Below are positions 46,375 to 57,669 of a stretch of DNA of 64,000 nucleotides, piece after piece. Origin of the DNA: DASUAS01 sp963809795 (GTDB taxonomy: Bacteria > Actinomycetota > Acidimicrobiia > IMCC26256 > DASPTH01). The translations under genes and the position numbers were made by a program. The DNA lies in NCBI GenBank assembly GCA_963809795.1, contig CAWELN010000013.1:38837-102836 (forward strand), read 5' to 3'. Below the pieces are notes generated by a model. The model was not told where the DNA came from. It was given only the letters and a program-made list of their open reading frames with translations, and did no database searches. How positions within the stretch are numbered: position 1 is the stretch's first letter; every line of letters starts with the position of its first letter.

Positions 46375-46597
46375 GACGCGCGCACCCGATCGTGGTGCCG
46401 CGCGACGGCGCGGGCGCGGGTGACCATCCGGGACGCCGCTCCGACCGCCGGTTGCTCCGCGATGTCCACTGGCCGTCCCCGCAGTCCGGCCGAGCGGGCC
46501 GGCGACGCCGTCGGGCCGCGACGCGGCTCGACGTCTCCCTCGCGATGGAAAGGACGACCAGACGCGCTCGCTGTCACGCCCGAGCGGACCCCCGCCC

Positions 46598-46603
46598 TAG
46601 CCT
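46598..46603 (+). promoter_or_regulatory. TAGCCT -10 box, leaderless type
   Basis: TAGCCT ends 7 bases before ATG 46611 and fixes that start although the frame is open upstream. Confidence 0.5.
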
Positions 46604-46610
46604 CACCCCG

Positions 46611-47398
46611 ATGAGCGCCGCCCGGACGACGCTGAAGGTCACGTCGGCGGTGGTCGACACCGTGCGCCCGCCCGCGCCCGGGTTGGTGGTCCTCATCTAC
46701 CACCGGGTCGGGCGCCGGACGCCGGTCGAGGTCGACCTTCCCCGGTCGCTCTTCACCGAGCAGATGGCGTTCCTCGCCACCGAGACGACCGTCGTGACCC
46801 TCACCGACGGGCTGGCCCGCCTCGCCGATGCGGACGCGCCGCGGGAGCCGATGGTGGCGGTCACCTTCGACGACGGCACCGCCGACTTCGCCGAGGTCGC
46901 GCTGCCGGTGCTGGTCGAGCACCGGGTGCCGGTCACGCTCTACGTCGCCACCGACTTCGTCGAACGCGAGATCGCCTTCCCCGACGCCGGGGCACCGATC
47001 ACCTGGCCCGCACTGCGCGACGCCGTGAGCACCGGGCTGGTCGACGTCGGGTCGCACACCCACGCCCACGCGTTGCTCGACCGGTTGCCGGTCGGACAGA
47101 TCGAGGGCGAGCTCGACCGGTCGATCGACCTCATCGGCGAGCGGTTGGGCGTCCCGGCCCGGCACTTCGCCTACCCGAAGGCGGTGATGGGCTCGCCGGC
47201 CGCCCACGCCGCGGTGCGCGCCCGCTTCGACTCCGCCGCGGTCGCGGGCACGCACGGGAACCGGTACGGCGCCACCGACCCGTACCGGTTGGCGCGCTCC
47301 CCCATCCAGGTGAGCGACGGCACCCGCTGGTTCCGCCGCAAGGTCGCCGGCGGCCTCGGCCTCGAGGACACCCTGCGGCGCGCGCTCAACCGCCGCCG

Positions 47399-47420
<22 letters not shown>
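46611..47420 (+). CDS. Polysaccharide deacetylase (NodB homology, CE4)
   Basis: 269 residues. PGLVVLIYHRVG and AVTFDDGTADFAEVAL (T-F-D-D motif 1 supplying the catalytic base and a metal ligand) are followed by GSHTHAHALLDRL (H-x3-H motif 2) and HFAYPKAVMGSPAAHAAV (motif 3). No signal peptide, so it either acts inside on a lipid-linked glycan or is exported unconventionally. It removes N-acetyl groups from GlcNAc-type residues in family members. Its end overlaps the convergent aminotransferase gene by 22 bases. Confidence 0.85.
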
Positions 47421-48514
<1,094 letters not shown>

Positions 48515-48518
48515 GGTC

Positions 48519-48675
48519 AGGAACGTAGCGGAGGCGTGCTCGGAGCGCGGGACGCCGGAGCGGAGTGACCCGAATGGAAGGAACGTAGCGGAGGCGTGCT
48601 CGGAGCGCGGGACGCCGGAGCGGAGTGACCCGAATGGAAGGAACGTAGCGGAGGCGTGCTCGGAGCGCGGGACGC
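48519..48675. repeat. 60-bp tandem direct repeat, 2.6 copies, in a divergent promoter region
   Basis: The unit AGGAACGTAGCGGAGGCGTG... repeats exactly at 60-base intervals: copies at 48519-48578, 48579-48638 and a partial 48639-48675. Each copy contains TACGTT on the minus strand, the -10 used by the aminotransferase in the first copy. The unit also holds inverted GC-rich stretches (CGGAGCG and CGCTCCG). It lies between the starts at 48514 (minus) and 48704 (plus). Confidence 0.9.
48522..48527 (-). promoter_or_regulatory. TACGTT -10 box, leaderless type, within tandem repeat
   Basis: Read on the minus strand, it ends 7 bases before GTG 48514. The same hexamer recurs 60 and 120 bases upstream in the next repeat copies. 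Confidence 0.45.
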
Positions 48676-48689
48676 ACGGGAACGGTCGG

Positions 48690-48695
48690 TAGCCT
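48690..48695 (+). promoter_or_regulatory. TAGCCT -10 box, leaderless type
   Basis: TAGCCT ends 8 bases before GTG 48704, just beyond the tandem repeat. Confidence 0.5.
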
Positions 48696-48703
48696 TGGCG
48701 GCC

Positions 48704-49628
48704 GTGAGCATCGTCGTGACGGGAGGCGCGGGTTTCATCGGCGCGAACCTCTGCCGTCGCCTGAGCCGGGCCGGTGAGACCGTCGTCGCGTTCGACGACC
48801 TCTCTTCCGGTGACCGCGACAACCTGCGCGACCTCGACGTCACGTTGGTGGAGGGGACCATCCTCGATGCCGACGCGCTCGACCAGGTGATGCGCGACGC
48901 GACCGCGATCGTCCACCTCGCGGCGCGGCCGTCGGTGCCGCGCTCGATCGCCGATCCGATGGCGTCGCACCTCGTCAACGCGACCGGCACCGTGGAGGTG
49001 CTGGAGGCGGCGCGGCGCGCCGGGAACGTGCACGTGATCGTGGCGTCGTCCTCGTCCGTCTACGGAGCGAACCCCACGCTGCCCAAGCACGAGGACCTCG
49101 CCACCGTCCCGCTGAGCCCGTACGGCGCCAGCAAGCTCGCCACCGAGGGCTACGCCCTCGCCTACCAGGAGTCGTTCGGGCTGCCCGCGCTGGCGTTCCG
49201 GTTCTTCAACGTGTTCGGGCCGTTGCAGCCGGCCGGGCACGCCTACGCCGCGGTGGTCCCCGCGTTCGTGTCCGCCGCGCTCGCGGGTCGAGCCACTCGT
49301 GGTGCACGGCGACGGGAAGCAGACCCGCGACTTCACCTTCGTCGACACCGTCACCGAGGTCATCGCCGACGCCATCACCCGCCGGGTCACGTGCCCCGCG
49401 CCGTTGAACCTGGCGTTCGGGACCCGCACCGACCTGCTGACCTTGATCGCCGAGCTCGAGTCGGTGTTGGGCGTGCGCCTCGCCGTCGACCACGTGGAGA
49501 GCCGCGCGGGTGATGTGCGCCACTCCCAGGCCGACTCCAGCCGCCTCCAGGAGCTCTTCCCCGACGTCGAGCCCGCCCCGCTCTCCGACGCGCTGCGCGC
49601 CACCGTCGACTGGTTCCGTGCGCAGTGA
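48704..49628 (+). CDS. NAD-dependent epimerase/dehydratase (GalE-like), frameshifted once
   Basis: GTG 48704, fixed by TAGCCT upstream, gives VSIVVTGGAGFIGANLCRRL. The SDR catalytic block is VIVASSSSVYG and LSPYGASKLATEGYAL; RFFNVFGPLQPAG follows. An extra base near 49288 interrupts SAALAG; removing it gives GEPLVVHGDGKQTRDFTF and the frame then runs to TGA 49626-49628. About 307 residues. It interconverts UDP-Glc/UDP-Gal or their N-acetyl forms. It overlaps the following sugar-transferase start by 11 bases. Confidence 0.8.
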
Positions 49629-50229
49629 CGACGCGCTGAAGCGCGTCATCGATGTGCTCGGTGCGTCGGCCGCGCTCGTCGTTCTCTCGCCGCTGCTGGC
49701 CGTCGTCGCGGTGCTCGTGCGCGCTCGCATGGGACCGCCGGTGCTGTTCCGCCAGCTGCGTCCGGGACGGGAGGGGCGACCGTTCGAGCTGACGAAGTTC
49801 CGCACCATGACCGACCAGCGTGGCCCCGACGGCGCGCTCCTGCCCGACGCACAACGCCTCACCGCGCTCGGACGCTTCCTCCGCCGCACGAGCATCGACG
49901 AGCTGCCCGAGCTGATCAACGTGGTGCGCGGCGACATGAGCCTCGTCGGCCCCCGTCCACTGCTGATGGAGTACCTGCCGCGCTATTCCCCTGAGCAGGC
50001 GCGGCGGCACGAGGTGCGACCCGGGGTCACCGGGTGGACCCAGGTGAACGGCCGCAACGCGCTGACGTGGGAGGAGAAGTTCGCGCTCGACGTGTGGTAC
50101 GTGGACCACCGCTCGACCCGGCTCGACCTCGAGATCCTCGGGCGGACGGTGTCGCAGGTGCTCGGCGGGCAGGGGGTCAGCGCGCCCGGTCACGCGACGA
50201 TGGAGCCGTTCCGCGGGAGCCCGTCGTGA
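49618..50229 (+). CDS. PglC-type phosphoglycosyl transferase (initiating sugar transferase)
   Basis: 203 residues from GTG 49618. The small form of the family has one re-entrant N-terminal membrane helix (ALKRVIDVLGASAALVVLSPLLAVVAVLV), then LFRQLRPGREGRPFELTKFRTM with the catalytic Glu region, RRTSIDELPELINVVRGDMSLVGPRPL and RPGVTGWTQVNGRNALTWEE. It moves a sugar-1-phosphate from UDP-sugar to undecaprenyl phosphate at the inner face of the membrane, the first committed step of glycan assembly. Overlaps both neighbours, so the unit is epimerase-pglC-pglD. Confidence 0.9.
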   Translation: MRSDDALKRVIDVLGASAALVVLSPLLAVVAVLVRARMGPPVLFRQLRPGREGRPFELTKFRTMTDQRGPDGALLPDAQRLTALGRFLRRTSIDELPELINVVRGDMSLVGPRPLLMEYLPRYSPEQARRHEVRPGVTGWTQVNGRNALTWEEKFALDVWYVDHRSTRLDLEILGRTVSQVLGGQGVSAPGHATMEPFRGSPS

Positions 50230-50888
50230 CTCGCCTCATCGTGATCGGCGGGTCGGACCAGGGCCGGCAGGTGCTCGATGCCATCGTCACCGGTGGCGAC
50301 CACGAGCCGGTCGGTGTGCTGGACCGCTCGCTCGCGCGCGGCGACGACGTGGCCGGTGTGCCCGTCCTCGGCACCGACGCCGATCTCGTCGCGTGCGCGG
50401 CGCAGGCGGGCGCCGACCACTTCGTCGTCGCCATCGGCGACAACGCGACGCGCGGCCGCCTCCTCGAGGGCGCGGCCTCCGCCGCGCCACAGCTGACGCC
50501 GGCAACGATCGTCCACCCGGCCGCGGTGCTGGGCCACGACGCGGCCATCGGTGCCGGCAGCATCGTCCTCGCCGGCGTGGTCGTCGGCAACGGCTGCCGG
50601 ATCGGCCGGGGCGTGCTGCTCGGCATCCGGTCCTCGGTCGACCACGACGGGGTGGTCGCCGATCACGCCAGCCTCGGCCCCGGCGCCACCACCGGCGGGA
50701 ACGTCCACATCGGGCGGGCGACCGCGGTCGGGCTGGGTGCCAGCGTCATCCACGGCATCACCATCGGCGACGACACGGTGATCGGGGCGGGCGCGGTCGT
50801 GGTGGATGACGTGCCCGAGGGGGTCGTGGCCTACGGCGTGCCCGCCCGCGTGGCCCGGAGCCGTCAACCGGGCGAGGCCTATCTCTGA
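50226..50888 (+). CDS. PglD/NeuD-type sugar O/N-acetyltransferase
   Basis: 220 residues from GTG 50226 (GTGA overlap with the previous stop). An N-terminal Rossmann-like nucleotide-sugar domain (RLIVIGGSDQGRQVLDAIV) is followed by a left-handed beta-helix of hexapeptide repeats: IGAGSIVLAGVVVGNGCRIG, SSVDHDGVVADHASLGPGAT (catalytic His in VDHD), and TVIGAGAVVVDDVPEGVVAYG. It acetylates the 4-amino group made by PglE-type enzymes using acetyl-CoA, giving UDP-diacetamido sugar. Next to PglC, which would use that product. Confidence 0.9.
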   Translation: MTRLIVIGGSDQGRQVLDAIVTGGDHEPVGVLDRSLARGDDVAGVPVLGTDADLVACAAQAGADHFVVAIGDNATRGRLLEGAASAAPQLTPATIVHPAAVLGHDAAIGAGSIVLAGVVVGNGCRIGRGVLLGIRSSVDHDGVVADHASLGPGATTGGNVHIGRATAVGLGASVIHGITIGDDTVIGAGAVVVDDVPEGVVAYGVPARVARSRQPGEAYL

Positions 50889-50926
50889 GCCGATGCGCCT
50901 GAACGGACACCGGCGGCGCAGTGCAG

Positions 50927-50932
50927 TAAATT
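50927..50932 (+). promoter_or_regulatory. TAAATT -10 candidate
   Basis: AT-rich hexamer in a 100-base GC-rich gap, about 55 bases before TTG 50989, giving a short leader that holds the GGAGG ribosome-binding site at 50979-50983. Confidence 0.35.
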
Positions 50933-50988
50933 CTTTGGTCCGCCCTGGCCGCGCCGGCAGGAAGCGCGCTGCCGCCCCGGAGGACCAC

Positions 50989-52569
50989 TTGCCCGACCGC
51001 ACGCCGGAACCTGCGGAGGGCGAGCGTCAGCGGTACCCGCTCCCGAACGAGTACGGCCCCGCTCGCCCACCCCTCGGGAACGACGACGACCTCTTCGACG
51101 ACGACATCCCGACGGTGACGTTGCACGAGCGCGACGCGGTGACGCTACCGCAGACGGTCGGGAGCGCGGCGACCGCGCCCGTCGCACCCACCGTCGCGAC
51201 GGTGGCAGTGACCGCGAATGGTCAGGGCGGTGGAGCGCACGCCGAAGGTCCGACGACTGGGCGGCCACTGTCGCGTCGGGAGCTCCGGGAGCAGCGCGAA
51301 CGGGCCCAGGCCACGGAGAAGGCGACGACCAAGACCACCCGGCCACCGCGCTCGACGCGCGCCAAGTGGATCCGGCGCGGGATCGCGATCGCGGTGGTGC
51401 TCCTGCTCATCCCGGTCGCGGTGTCGTACGTCGACTACCTGCAACGGCCCGGCAGCGACACGCTCTCGGTGCGCACGGTCGAGTGGATCCGCGACCACGG
51501 CGGCAACGGCATCGTGAACACCGTCGAACGCTGGTGGTACACGAACAACCCGCCACCGACCGGCGGCAAGCCGAGCGCGATCAAGGTGCAGGACACCGTC
51601 ACCGACACCACGACGAAGGCCGACACCGCGCCCCCGACCTACCCGCAGATCCAGCGCCTCGCGCCACCGATCGCTCGCGTCCCCACGCCCGCCCCCGAGG
51701 TGGAGCCCAACGAGGGCGTCTGGCAGCCGACCGGGCGCCTGGTGTCGGGGCAGCCTGCCGTCTACACCACGTACGTGCGCCCCGACGCCGCGCACACCTC
51801 GTACTACACCGGCTTGATGTGGCTCGACACCAAGTTGCTGCGCGCCAACTACGTCGTCGGCACCGAGCAACCCGGTGGCGGCCCGAACCCGTGGGGGTCG
51901 GAGATCCCGGAATCGCAACGCGACATCGCGATCGCCGCGTTCAACTCGGGGTTCAAGATGGACACTGCCAACGGCGGCGCCTACCTCGACGGCCAGGAGA
52001 TCGTCCCACTGCGGGGCGACGCGGCGTCGCTCGTCATCAACCAGGACGGATCGGCGAACGTGGGGGTGTGGGGCCGCGACTTCATCATGTCGCCCGACAT
52101 CAAGGCGGTGCGCCAGAACCTCGCGCTGATCGTCGACAACGGGCAGCTGAATCCCGCGCTGCAGGAGAACGACACCACCCTGTGGGGTGCCACCCTGGGC
52201 AACAACGTGTTCGTCTGGCGTTCCGGCGTCGGGGTCACCGCCGACGGTGCGCTCGTGTACGCCGGGGGTCCGGCGATGTCGATCGTCGCCTTGGCGCGCA
52301 CCTTGCAGGCGGCGGGCGCGGTGCGCGCCATGGAGATGGACATCAACACCGACTGGGTGAGCGCGTTCACCTACGTGCCGCAGGACCCCAACGCGTTCAA
52401 CTCGCCGATCGTCGGGAGCAAGCTGCTCGACGGCATGACGCACGACGGCAGCCAGTACCTCCAGCAGAGCTCGCGCGACTTCTTCGCCTTCACCGCCGAC
52501 GGCAAGCTGGTCGCGCCGCTCCCGACCACGACGACCACCACGACCACGACCGCCAAGCCGAAGAAGTAG
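50989..52569 (+). CDS. Membrane-anchored phosphodiester glycosidase (NAGPA domain) protein
   Basis: 526 residues. TTG 50989 is chosen because GGAGG ends 5 bases upstream; ATG 50893 would extend the protein by 32 residues. A long charged cytoplasmic part is followed by one membrane helix (residues ~125-145, IRRGIAIAVVLLLIPVAVSYV), a Pro/Thr-rich stalk, and an extracellular phosphodiester glycosidase domain: IAAFNSGFKMDTANGGAYLD, LRGDAASLVINQDGSANVGV, LALIVDNGQLNP and VRAMEMDINTDWVSAF. A Thr-rich tail ends PTTTTTTTTTAKPKK. Family members release the cap sugar from phosphodiester glycans; here a cell-wall polymer is the probable target. Confidence 0.8.
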   Translation: MPDRTPEPAEGERQRYPLPNEYGPARPPLGNDDDLFDDDIPTVTLHERDAVTLPQTVGSAATAPVAPTVATVAVTANGQGGGAHAEGPTTGRPLSRRELREQRERAQATEKATTKTTRPPRSTRAKWIRRGIAIAVVLLLIPVAVSYVDYLQRPGSDTLSVRTVEWIRDHGGNGIVNTVERWWYTNNPPPTGGKPSAIKVQDTVTDTTTKADTAPPTYPQIQRLAPPIARVPTPAPEVEPNEGVWQPTGRLVSGQPAVYTTYVRPDAAHTSYYTGLMWLDTKLLRANYVVGTEQPGGGPNPWGSEIPESQRDIAIAAFNSGFKMDTANGGAYLDGQEIVPLRGDAASLVINQDGSANVGVWGRDFIMSPDIKAVRQNLALIVDNGQLNPALQENDTTLWGATLGNNVFVWRSGVGVTADGALVYAGGPAMSIVALARTLQAAGAVRAMEMDINTDWVSAFTYVPQDPNAFNSPIVGSKLLDGMTHDGSQYLQQSSRDFFAFTADGKLVAPLPTTTTTTTTTAKPKK

Positions 52570-52594
52570 CGGCTCGGGGTCTGGTCGAGCGGGG

Positions 52595-52990
52595 CTACCG
52601 CGGGTCGAGCTCCAGGCTGCAGGAGTTCATGCAGTAGCGCTGGCCGGTCGGCCCGGGGCCGTCGGGGAACACGTGGCCCAGGTGCCCGCCGCACTGGCGG
52701 CAGACGACCTCCTCCCGCACCATGCCGTGGCTGCTGTCGACCTTGATCTCCACCGCGTCGGCCACCATCGGCTCGGTGAAGCTCGGCCAGCCCGTCCCCG
52801 ACTCGAACTTGGTCGACGCGTCGAAGAGCTCGGCGCCGCACCCGGCACACCGGTAGACGCCGTCGTCGTGGCAGTCCCAGTACTTGCCGGTGAATGCCCG
52901 CTCGGTGCCCGCCTGCCGCAGCACCTGGTACTGCTCGGGGCTGAGCTCCGCCCGCCACTGGTCGTCGGTCTTCTCGATGCGGTCCGTCAT
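52595..52990 (-). CDS. msrB: Peptide-methionine (R)-S-oxide reductase
   Basis: 131 residues from ATG 52990, overlapping the RidA stop (ATGA). Two zinc CxxC pairs (CAGCG near 48 and CRQCG near 97), the substrate block TGWPSFTEP and the catalytic Cys in RYCMNSCSLELDP make a complete MsrB. It reduces the R-epimer of methionine sulfoxide in proteins with thioredoxin as donor. Last gene of the pgi-gnd-zwf-ridA-msrB operon; NADPH from zwf/gnd would feed its recycling. Confidence 0.95.
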   Translation of the reverse strand: MTDRIEKTDDQWRAELSPEQYQVLRQAGTERAFTGKYWDCHDDGVYRCAGCGAELFDASTKFESGTGWPSFTEPMVADAVEIKVDSSHGMVREEVVCRQCGGHLGHVFPDGPGPTGQRYCMNSCSLELDPR

Positions 52991-53379
52991 GTCGTCTCCT
53001 CGGGCAGGTACGCCCAGCACTCGATCTCCACTTGCGCGCCGGCGGGCAGGCCCGCGACGCCGATGGTGGTGCGCGCGGGCCGATGGGCCCCGATCGCGCC
53101 CTCGTACAACGCATTCACCGTCGCGAAGTTCCCCAGATCGGTGAGAAAGATGGTGGCGCGGGCGACGTCGGCCCACGACCCACCGCAGTCGTCCAACACG
53201 GCCCGGATGTTGGCCAGGACCTGCTCGGTCTCGGGTTCGATCCCGCCGGCGACGAGCTTCCCGTCGCCGCCGATGCCCACCTGCCCGGCGAGCACCACGA
53301 AGTCGCCGGCCCGGACCGCGGGCGAGTACGGGCCCGCGACCGGCGGCGCGCTCGGCGTGGGCACGGGCTCGACCGTCAC
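52987..53379 (-). CDS. RidA/YjgF-family protein
   Basis: 130 residues from GTG 53379, overlapping the zwf stop (GTGA). VAGPYSPAVRAGDFVVLAGQ, NIRAVLDDCGGSWADVARATIFLTDL and RTTIGVAGLPAGAQVEIE are the classic RidA blocks, with the substrate-binding Arg (RTTIGV) and Glu (VEIE) present. RidA deaminates reactive enamine/imine intermediates from PLP enzymes. Start and length are standard. Confidence 0.9.
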   Translation of the reverse strand: MTVEPVPTPSAPPVAGPYSPAVRAGDFVVLAGQVGIGGDGKLVAGGIEPETEQVLANIRAVLDDCGGSWADVARATIFLTDLGNFATVNALYEGAIGAHRPARTTIGVAGLPAGAQVEIECWAYLPEETT

Positions 53380-54773
53380 GAGTCGGCCATCGGCTCGTGC
53401 CAGACCTCCTCGGGGTCCTCGAGCAGCCGGTACTGCTCCTCGGGGCCCCAGCTTTGGCGGTGGTACGGGAACGCGGGGCCGTGGTCCACGAGGACGTTGT
53501 CGACCACCCGCCACGACGACTCGACGCCGTCTTCGCGGGCGAACAGCAGGGTCTCGCCGTGCAGCGCGTCGGTGAGGAGCCGCTCGTACGCCGACGCCTG
53601 GCCGGGATGATCGTTGCAGAGGTACAGCTCCACGTTCTCGCCGTGGAAGCCTTCGCCCGAGGCCTTGACCCGGACACCGGTCGCGATGCTGATGCGCGGG
53701 TTGAGTTGGAAGCGGAAGTAGTTCGTCTCGAAGGGCAGCTGCTCGAACTCGGAGAACACGTTCGTCGGGGGCCGGTGCAGCTCGACCCGCACCTCGGTGC
53801 ACGTGCACGGGAGGTACTTCCCGGCCCGGACGTAGAACGGCACGCCCGCCCAGCGCCACGAGTCGATGTGCAGGCGGACGGCGGCGAACGTCTCGACGTC
53901 GGAGTCCGGAGCCACCCCGGCCTCGTCGCGGTAGCCCTCGTACTGGCCGCGCACGAGATCGTCGGGCTTCAGCGTCTCGATGGCGTCGAACACGCCCTCC
54001 TTGCTGTCGCGCAGCTCCTCGACGCCGGGCCCCACGGGCGGCTCCATGGCGAGCAGCGCCACGGTCTGGAACAGGTGGTTCTCGATGACGTCGCGCAGCG
54101 CGCCGACCTCTTCGTAGAACTTGCCCCGCCCCTGCACGCCGAAGTCCTCCGCCATCGTGACCTGAACCGAGCGGACGTAGTTGCGGTTCCAGATCGGTTC
54201 GAGGAACGAGTTGGCGAACCGCAGGTAGATGAGATTCTGGATCGCCTCCTTGCCCAGGTAGTGGTCGATCCGGAAGATGTCCTTCTCGGGGAACACCGAG
54301 TGGAGCACGTGGTTGAGCTCCTGGGCCGACTTGAGGTCACGCCCGAAGGGCTTCTCGACGATGACGCGCGCGTTCTCGGCGCAGCTCGACGACCCGAGAC
54401 CCTCGACGACCTTCTCGAACATGCTGGGCGGGATGGCGAGGTAGTGCGCCGGACGGTTGCAGCCCGTGAGCTCCTTCTTGAGCCGGCGGTAGGTCGTCTT
54501 CTCGTTGTAGTTGCCGTCGATGTAGCGCAGCAGCGACGTGAGCTTCTCGTAGGCGTCCTCGTCGTCGACCCCGCCGCCATACTGCGTGATGCTGTCGCGG
54601 GCACGCTGGCGCAGGTCGTCGACCGTCCACTTCGACGACGCGACGCCGATGACGGGGACGTCGAGCACGCCCTTCTTCACCATCGCGTAGAGCGCGGGGA
54701 AGATCTTCTTGCGGGCGAGGTCACCCGTCATCCCGAAGAACACCAGCGCGTCGGATGGATCGGTCGCTCTCAT
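53376..54773 (-). CDS. zwf: Glucose-6-phosphate dehydrogenase
   Basis: 465 residues from ATG 54773, overlapping the gnd stop (ATGA). Rossmann loop ALVFFGMTGDLARKKIFPAL, catalytic signature RIDHYLGKEAIQNL (His and Lys of the G6PD active site) and EKPFGRDLKSAQELN are all present. It oxidises glucose-6-phosphate to 6-phosphogluconolactone and makes NADPH (or NADH), the entry to the oxidative pentose phosphate pathway. A 6-phosphogluconolactonase gene is not seen in the window. Frame intact. Confidence 0.97.
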   Translation of the reverse strand: MRATDPSDALVFFGMTGDLARKKIFPALYAMVKKGVLDVPVIGVASSKWTVDDLRQRARDSITQYGGGVDDEDAYEKLTSLLRYIDGNYNEKTTYRRLKKELTGCNRPAHYLAIPPSMFEKVVEGLGSSSCAENARVIVEKPFGRDLKSAQELNHVLHSVFPEKDIFRIDHYLGKEAIQNLIYLRFANSFLEPIWNRNYVRSVQVTMAEDFGVQGRGKFYEEVGALRDVIENHLFQTVALLAMEPPVGPGVEELRDSKEGVFDAIETLKPDDLVRGQYEGYRDEAGVAPDSDVETFAAVRLHIDSWRWAGVPFYVRAGKYLPCTCTEVRVELHRPPTNVFSEFEQLPFETNYFRFQLNPRISIATGVRVKASGEGFHGENVELYLCNDHPGQASAYERLLTDALHGETLLFAREDGVESSWRVVDNVLVDHGPAFPYHRQSWGPEEQYRLLEDPEEVWHEPMADS

Positions 54774-55805
54774 TTGGTCTCTCCGATCGTCTGATCGAGC
54801 TTCTCGTCGTGCCCCCCGAACTCCTTGCGCATCGCCGACAGCAGCCGGTCCGCGAAGTCGGCGCCGTCGCGCGACGTGAAGCGCGCGAACAGCGCCGCGC
54901 TGAGGACGTCGGCGGGGACACCTTCGTCGACCGCGGCATGGATGGTCCAGCGACCTTCGCCGCTGTCGGACACCCGCCCGGCGAAGTCGGAGAGGTCGTG
55001 GTTCTCCGAGAGCGCGTGGGCGGTGAGGTCGAGCAGCCAGCTGGCGACGACGCTCCCGCGCCGCCACACCTCGGCGACCTCCGGGATGTCGAGGTCGTAC
55101 TGGTAGTACTTCGCGTCGCGCAGCGGCGCGGTCTCCGCATCGGCCTGGCGATGCTGCTTGCCCACGTCGGCGTTGTGCAGGATGTTGAGGCCCTCGGCGT
55201 ACGAGGCCATCATCCCGTACTCGATCCCGTTGTGCACCATCTTCACGAAGTGCCCGGCACCGTTGGGTCCGCAGTGGAGATAGCCGTTCTCCGCGGTCGA
55301 CGGCTCACCGGTGCGGCCGGGGGTGCGGACGGCGCTGTCGACCCCCGGCGCGATCGACGCGGAACACGGGGTCGAGATGGGACACCACCTCGTCCTCCCC
55401 GCCGATCATCAGGCAGAAACCCCGGTCGAGGCCGAAGACCCCGCCGCTGGTGCCGACGTCGACGTAGTGGATGCCGCGGGGCCGCAGGCGCTCGGCCCGG
55501 TCGACGTCGTCGCGGTAGTACGAGTTGCCGCCGTCGATGATGATGTCGCCCGCTTCCAGGTGCTCGAGCAGCTTCTCGATCGTGTCGTCGACGAATGCGG
55601 CCGGGACCATGATCCACACCGCCCGTGGCGGTTCGAGCTTCGCCACGAACTCCGCGAGGGAGTACGCGCCCGTCGCCCCCTCGCCCGCCAGCTCGTCGAT
55701 CGGTGGCTTGCTCACGTCGTAGGCCACGCACTCGTGGCCGTCGCGCATGAGTCGCCGGACGAGGTTGGCGCCCATCCGGCCGAGGCCGATCATCCCGAGC
55801 TGCAT
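54770..55805 (-). CDS. gnd: 6-phosphogluconate dehydrogenase (decarboxylating), short type, frameshifted once
   Basis: ATG 55805 starts MQLGMIGLGRMGANLVRRLM, the NAD(P) loop. IDGGNSYYRDDVDRAERL and DVGTSGGVFGLDRGFCLMIGG follow. An extra base near 55350 breaks the chain after LDPVFR; removing it gives AIAPGVDSAVRTPGRTGEPS, then YLHCGPNGAGHFVKMVHNGIEYG (catalytic Lys and Asn) and the end GETK. About 344 residues, the length of the shorter Gnd class (YqeC/GntZ type, often NAD-linked). It makes ribulose-5-phosphate and CO2. Confidence 0.9.
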
Positions 55806-55878
55806 TGTGTGCTCCCTTCGTCTCCCGCCAGCTTGCCAGGCGCCGCCCCCGTCCCGACCGGTCCGGGCCGCGACGGCG

Positions 55879-56022
55879 CTACCCGCCCGGTGGACGCACC
55901 AGCAGGGTGAAGCGCATCACCGGCAGGAAGCCGTGCTTGGCGAACCCGGGCCGGCTGTCGTCGCTCGTGAACGCGACGGCGGGCAGGTCGGGGCCCTCGG
56001 CGAGGACGAGGTGCTCAGCCAT
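55879..56022 (-). CDS. 47-residue protein between pgi and gnd, possible GNAT remnant
   Basis: ATG 56022 begins 3 bases after the pgi stop; the reading frame ends at TAG 55881-55879. The sequence MAEHLVLAEGPDLPAVAFTS and KHGFLPVMRFTLLVR has the look of a C-terminal GNAT strand (G-F-x-P-V), but the acetyl-CoA loop is absent, so it is at most a fragment. Tight spacing to pgi suggests translation. No other family is recognised. Confidence 0.45.
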   Translation of the reverse strand: MAEHLVLAEGPDLPAVAFTSDDSRPGFAKHGFLPVMRFTLLVRPPGG

Positions 56023-56025
56023 CGG

Positions 56026-57648
<1,623 letters not shown>

Positions 57649-57656
57649 GCCGTCAG

Positions 57657-57662
57657 ACTCTA
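57657..57662 (-). promoter_or_regulatory. TAGAGT -10 box, leaderless type
   Basis: On the minus strand TAGAGT ends 8 bases before ATG 57648 of pgi, in the 21-base gap after the reductase gene. It would start the pgi-msrB operon separately. Confidence 0.5.
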
Positions 57663-57669
57663 CGGCGAC

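Noticed and set aside
48519..48675. Possible CRISPR array
   Set aside because: Units are contiguous 60-mers with no unique spacers and no cas genes nearby; it is a plain tandem repeat.
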